DNA from: an uncultured Oscillospiraceae bacterium
GTDB lineage: Bacteria > Bacillota > Clostridia > Oscillospirales > Oscillospiraceae
Direction of reading: 5' to 3'
Assembly: GCA_900763965.1 (NCBI GenBank)
Contig: CAAFMG010000030.1
Coordinates: 1 to 14,736 of the forward strand
Length of the DNA: 14,736 bases
Both the position numbers and the translations under genes were made by a program. The notes beneath the pieces are model-generated. The model was not told the origin of the DNA. It did no database searches and was given only the letters and a program-made list of their open reading frames with translations. Below, one piece after another: positions 12,689 through 14,736 of the stretch. The stretch's first letter is position 1, and each line of letters starts with the position of its first letter.

Positions 12689-13315
12689 TTATTCGATGTT
12701 TGTGATTTCCCAATCATCGTTTACCAGATGGGTAAAGCCTTTGTTTTCTTCTTCGTCAGGAACAGATGCAGTCCAGATGATTTCACCGTTTTCACCCAGG
12801 GCAGTTATTGTTAGTCCACGCAGATCAGCGTAGCCATCGAGGTTGTCGAGCCAAATGCGTTCGCCTTTCTTGAACAGAGAACCATCTGCGTTCACACACC
12901 CACCACTTGCGTTTGGCATTGAAAGCGCAATACGCTCAACGCCTTCTGCACCAATGGTCAGATAGAATTTTGAAGGTTCATCCTCTGCGGCGGGGAACTG
13001 AATTGCCTGTCGTGCTTCTTCAGTAGCAAAGATCCACCACTTGCCATTCATAAAGAGTTCGATAGTCCCCTCAGTTTTACCATATTGGTAACCGTATCCA
13101 GTGCCGAAGTTAGATTGATCGTCTACGGATGGCCTTTCACTTCCATCAACTTGGGATGTGATTTCTCCATCGAAATGGTCGGTTCTTTCAATGGCATCAC
13201 TCTCGTAACCGGTGTCAAGGTATAGCGTTCCATTCACCATAACCATAGGGATCAAGGCCCATGTTTCGGCCTCCTTAACAACCCTGATGCTAAAAACCTC
13301 TGTTATTCGGGCAGG
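12689..13315 (-). pseudogene. C-terminal part of split M56 protein
   Basis: This region continues the M56 frame after the TAA at 13316-13318, with no frameshift and no further stop until 12689. It encodes the end of an OB-fold-like (DUF3221-type) strand, 'PARITEVFSIRVVKEAETW', then a ~180-residue tail. The tail holds 'MVMVNGTLYLDTG', 'DGEITSQVDGSERPS', 'QSNFGTGYGYQYG' and 'EGTIELFMNGKWWIF', phrases seen in the C-termini of some Clostridia BlaR1-like proteins. Independent initiation looks poor: the only strong SD (AAGGAGG near 13273) feeds an ATG in the wrong frame, and the in-frame TTG 13255 and ATG 13246 are badly spaced. I read it as a separated remnant of one gene. A sequencing error or stop-codon read-through would restore the full protein. 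Confidence 0.7.
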
Positions 13316-14736
13316 TTATGTTTCAAGGATTTCACCGGAGTATTCAATTTCAATCACATCTCCGATTTCAGGTTCTGGTGATGGATGCGCATTTCTGATC
13401 GGCACTTCAATTCGGTCTGCACTATTCAGTTCCCAGCTACCTTCAACAGGCTTTACAAGATAATTGCCATCATAAATTTCAAGGATCTCTGCTTCAAAAC
13501 GCATACGATCGGGAGTGCTTTCGTCTGAAATGCGAACCGCTACATTCTCCACTTCAACATAAACAATAATATCCTCGTCGGTGGGGTTCTGCATATTTAC
13601 ACCAATCTTAAACCACGTATCTTTTTCAGCATCAAATTCCACAGGCATACCCCGGGTAAGATAAGTGGCTGTATATCCGGTTTCTGTTGTTTTATTAACA
13701 GGGGACAAAAGAACTTCTGTATCACCCAATCCATCACCAGACCATATTTTGATTGTGTTCTTGATTGTACTGACTTCTTCATGCGAATATACAAATTCTT
13801 CTTGGCTTCCCGCCGGAACAACGATTCTCAGCGTATAGCTGTCTTGTTTCGGATTGGTCAGGAAGCAGACCGCAACGATAACACAGGCAATGACTGCCAA
13901 AATAATGACCCAGAACGCAGGCTTCTTATAATTCATCACAGATTTCACACGCTCCTTTACGCCGACCTCGCCAAAGGCAAGCGGGCAAGCGGCGATCATG
14001 CGACGGTTTACACTACAGGCAACAAGTGCTTGGGTATAGTCGGCTCTCTGTTCGTTGCCAAGTTCCTTGATGACCTTTTCATCACAGGCAAGCTCAATGT
14101 CACGACACAGCAGAACATAAGCCAACCACATGAGAGGATTGAACCAATGGATTGTCAGTAAGAGGAAACCAAGGGGTTTCCACCAATGGTCTTTACGGTG
14201 AATGTGCGCTTTTTCATGGGCAACAACGTGTTCTAAATTCTGCCCGTCGAGTTTGAAAGGTAGATAAATTCTCGGCTTGATAAGCCCTAAGACAAACGGA
14301 GAACTTACATTCTCGCTCTGGAAAATATTGTCTTTGTAGCGAACAGCGGTATCCACTTTACGACATAGGCGCCAATAACTAACTGCGGTATACAAGAGAA
14401 GGGCGCCGACACCAATCAACCAGATAATATTCAAAATCGGAATCCAAATCTGAAGCGGGTTTGCACTCGTCAATACATGCTGTGGTGGAGCAAATGAGGA
14501 TAGAACAGGATTGACCACACTATTGATCGCCGGAACACCGCTGTCTATTGTGGGCTTGGCCGCCATTTCAATATCCAACGGAATTGTTTCTGCACTTGGA
14601 ATAAGGCTCAGTGTGCTCTCAAAAGAGAGCGGGCAGATCAGTCTGACAGCCACGATGCCCCAAAGCAGAACATTGATCCACTTGGGAGCTTTCTTCAAAA
14701 CAAGCCTGAGTATCAGCACAGCCAGGATAAGCCAGC
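13316..14736 (-). CDS. M56/BlaR1-like membrane metalloprotease (5'-partial, truncated)
   Basis: The frame is open to the right window edge, so the start (probably about 15-20 codons) lies outside; the first visible residues are WLILAVLILRLVLKKAPKWINVLLWG. Membrane segments at the N-terminus, in the ~75-105 region and around the protease motif form the BlaR1 peptidase M56 core. The HExxH zinc site is HEKAH in 'LEHVVAHEKAHIHRKDHWW', followed by 'HWFNPLMWLAYVLLCRDIELACDEKVI' with the downstream Glu/Asp ligands, so the active site looks intact. After a further membrane helix ('PAFWVIILAVIACVIVAVCFLTNP') comes an extracytoplasmic part, not a penicillin-binding sensor. BlaR1-like proteins normally cleave a BlaI-type repressor; such a gene would be expected upstream, beyond the window. 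The frame stops at TAA 13316-13318 within an OB-like domain. Composition is AT-richer than the backbone. Confidence 0.88.
   Translation of the reverse strand, partial: WLILAVLILRLVLKKAPKWINVLLWGIVAVRLICPLSFESTLSLIPSAETIPLDIEMAAKPTIDSGVPAINSVVNPVLSSFAPPQHVLTSANPLQIWIPILNIIWLIGVGALLLYTAVSYWRLCRKVDTAVRYKDNIFQSENVSSPFVLGLIKPRIYLPFKLDGQNLEHVVAHEKAHIHRKDHWWKPLGFLLLTIHWFNPLMWLAYVLLCRDIELACDEKVIKELGNEQRADYTQALVACSVNRRMIAACPLAFGEVGVKERVKSVMNYKKPAFWVIILAVIACVIVAVCFLTNPKQDSYTLRIVVPAGSQEEFVYSHEEVSTIKNTIKIWSGDGLGDTEVLLSPVNKTTETGYTATYLTRGMPVEFDAEKDTWFKIGVNMQNPTDEDIIVYVEVENVAVRISDESTPDRMRFEAEILEIYDGNYLVKPVEGSWELNSADRIEVPIRNAHPSPEPEIGDVIEIEYSGEILET

Overview
The window looks like chromosome of a gut-type Clostridia (Bacillota). 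The moderately GC-rich, RecQ/NCS2/C69-bearing backbone suggests Oscillospiraceae or a relative, but that is inference from gene families and base composition, not a match to a genome. Nearly every gene I can support is on the minus strand. The very long plus-strand open frames are antisense shadows of high-GC minus-strand genes.

Layout, left to right. 1-265 is a gene-poor edge ending in a plus-strand terminator. 266-1190 is a two-gene AT-rich operon: a PadR-type repressor followed by a HAAS/DUF1700 membrane protein, with a promoter and repeated operator-like boxes. 1337-3199 is recQ, best read from a TTG start. 3200-3511 has no gene. It carries a ~174-bp element with imperfect terminal inverted repeats and several hairpins, then a bidirectional terminator. 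3512-5394 is a three-gene redox operon: a CD1871A-type CXXC mini-protein, a polytopic 4Fe-4S protein and a TlpA-like thioredoxin lipoprotein. 5651-7108 is a C69 dipeptidase, and 7358-8797 an NCS2 purine permease. 9055-9128 is tRNA-Gln(CUG) with its own consensus promoter and terminator. 9245-10352 holds a GNAT acetyltransferase and a small P-loop kinase-like protein.

The right third is accessory DNA. A large serine recombinase (10606-12249) is preceded by an overlapping 59-codon gene. Beyond it lies an M56/BlaR1-like membrane metalloprotease whose start is outside the window. Its C-terminal part is cut off by an in-frame TAA at 13316-13318, where the family pattern predicts a Tyr codon, so the protein appears split or truncated.

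Functional reading: the dipeptidase and purine permease fit peptide and nucleobase scavenging. The redox operon plausibly sends electrons from a membrane Fe-S protein to an extracytoplasmic thiol-disulfide oxidoreductase. PadR-HAAS and M56 are two separate envelope or regulatory modules of lower GC than the backbone. I see no CRISPR array, no prophage structural genes and no convincing new defence system. The most notable items are the split M56 gene, the structured intergenic element and the redox trio.
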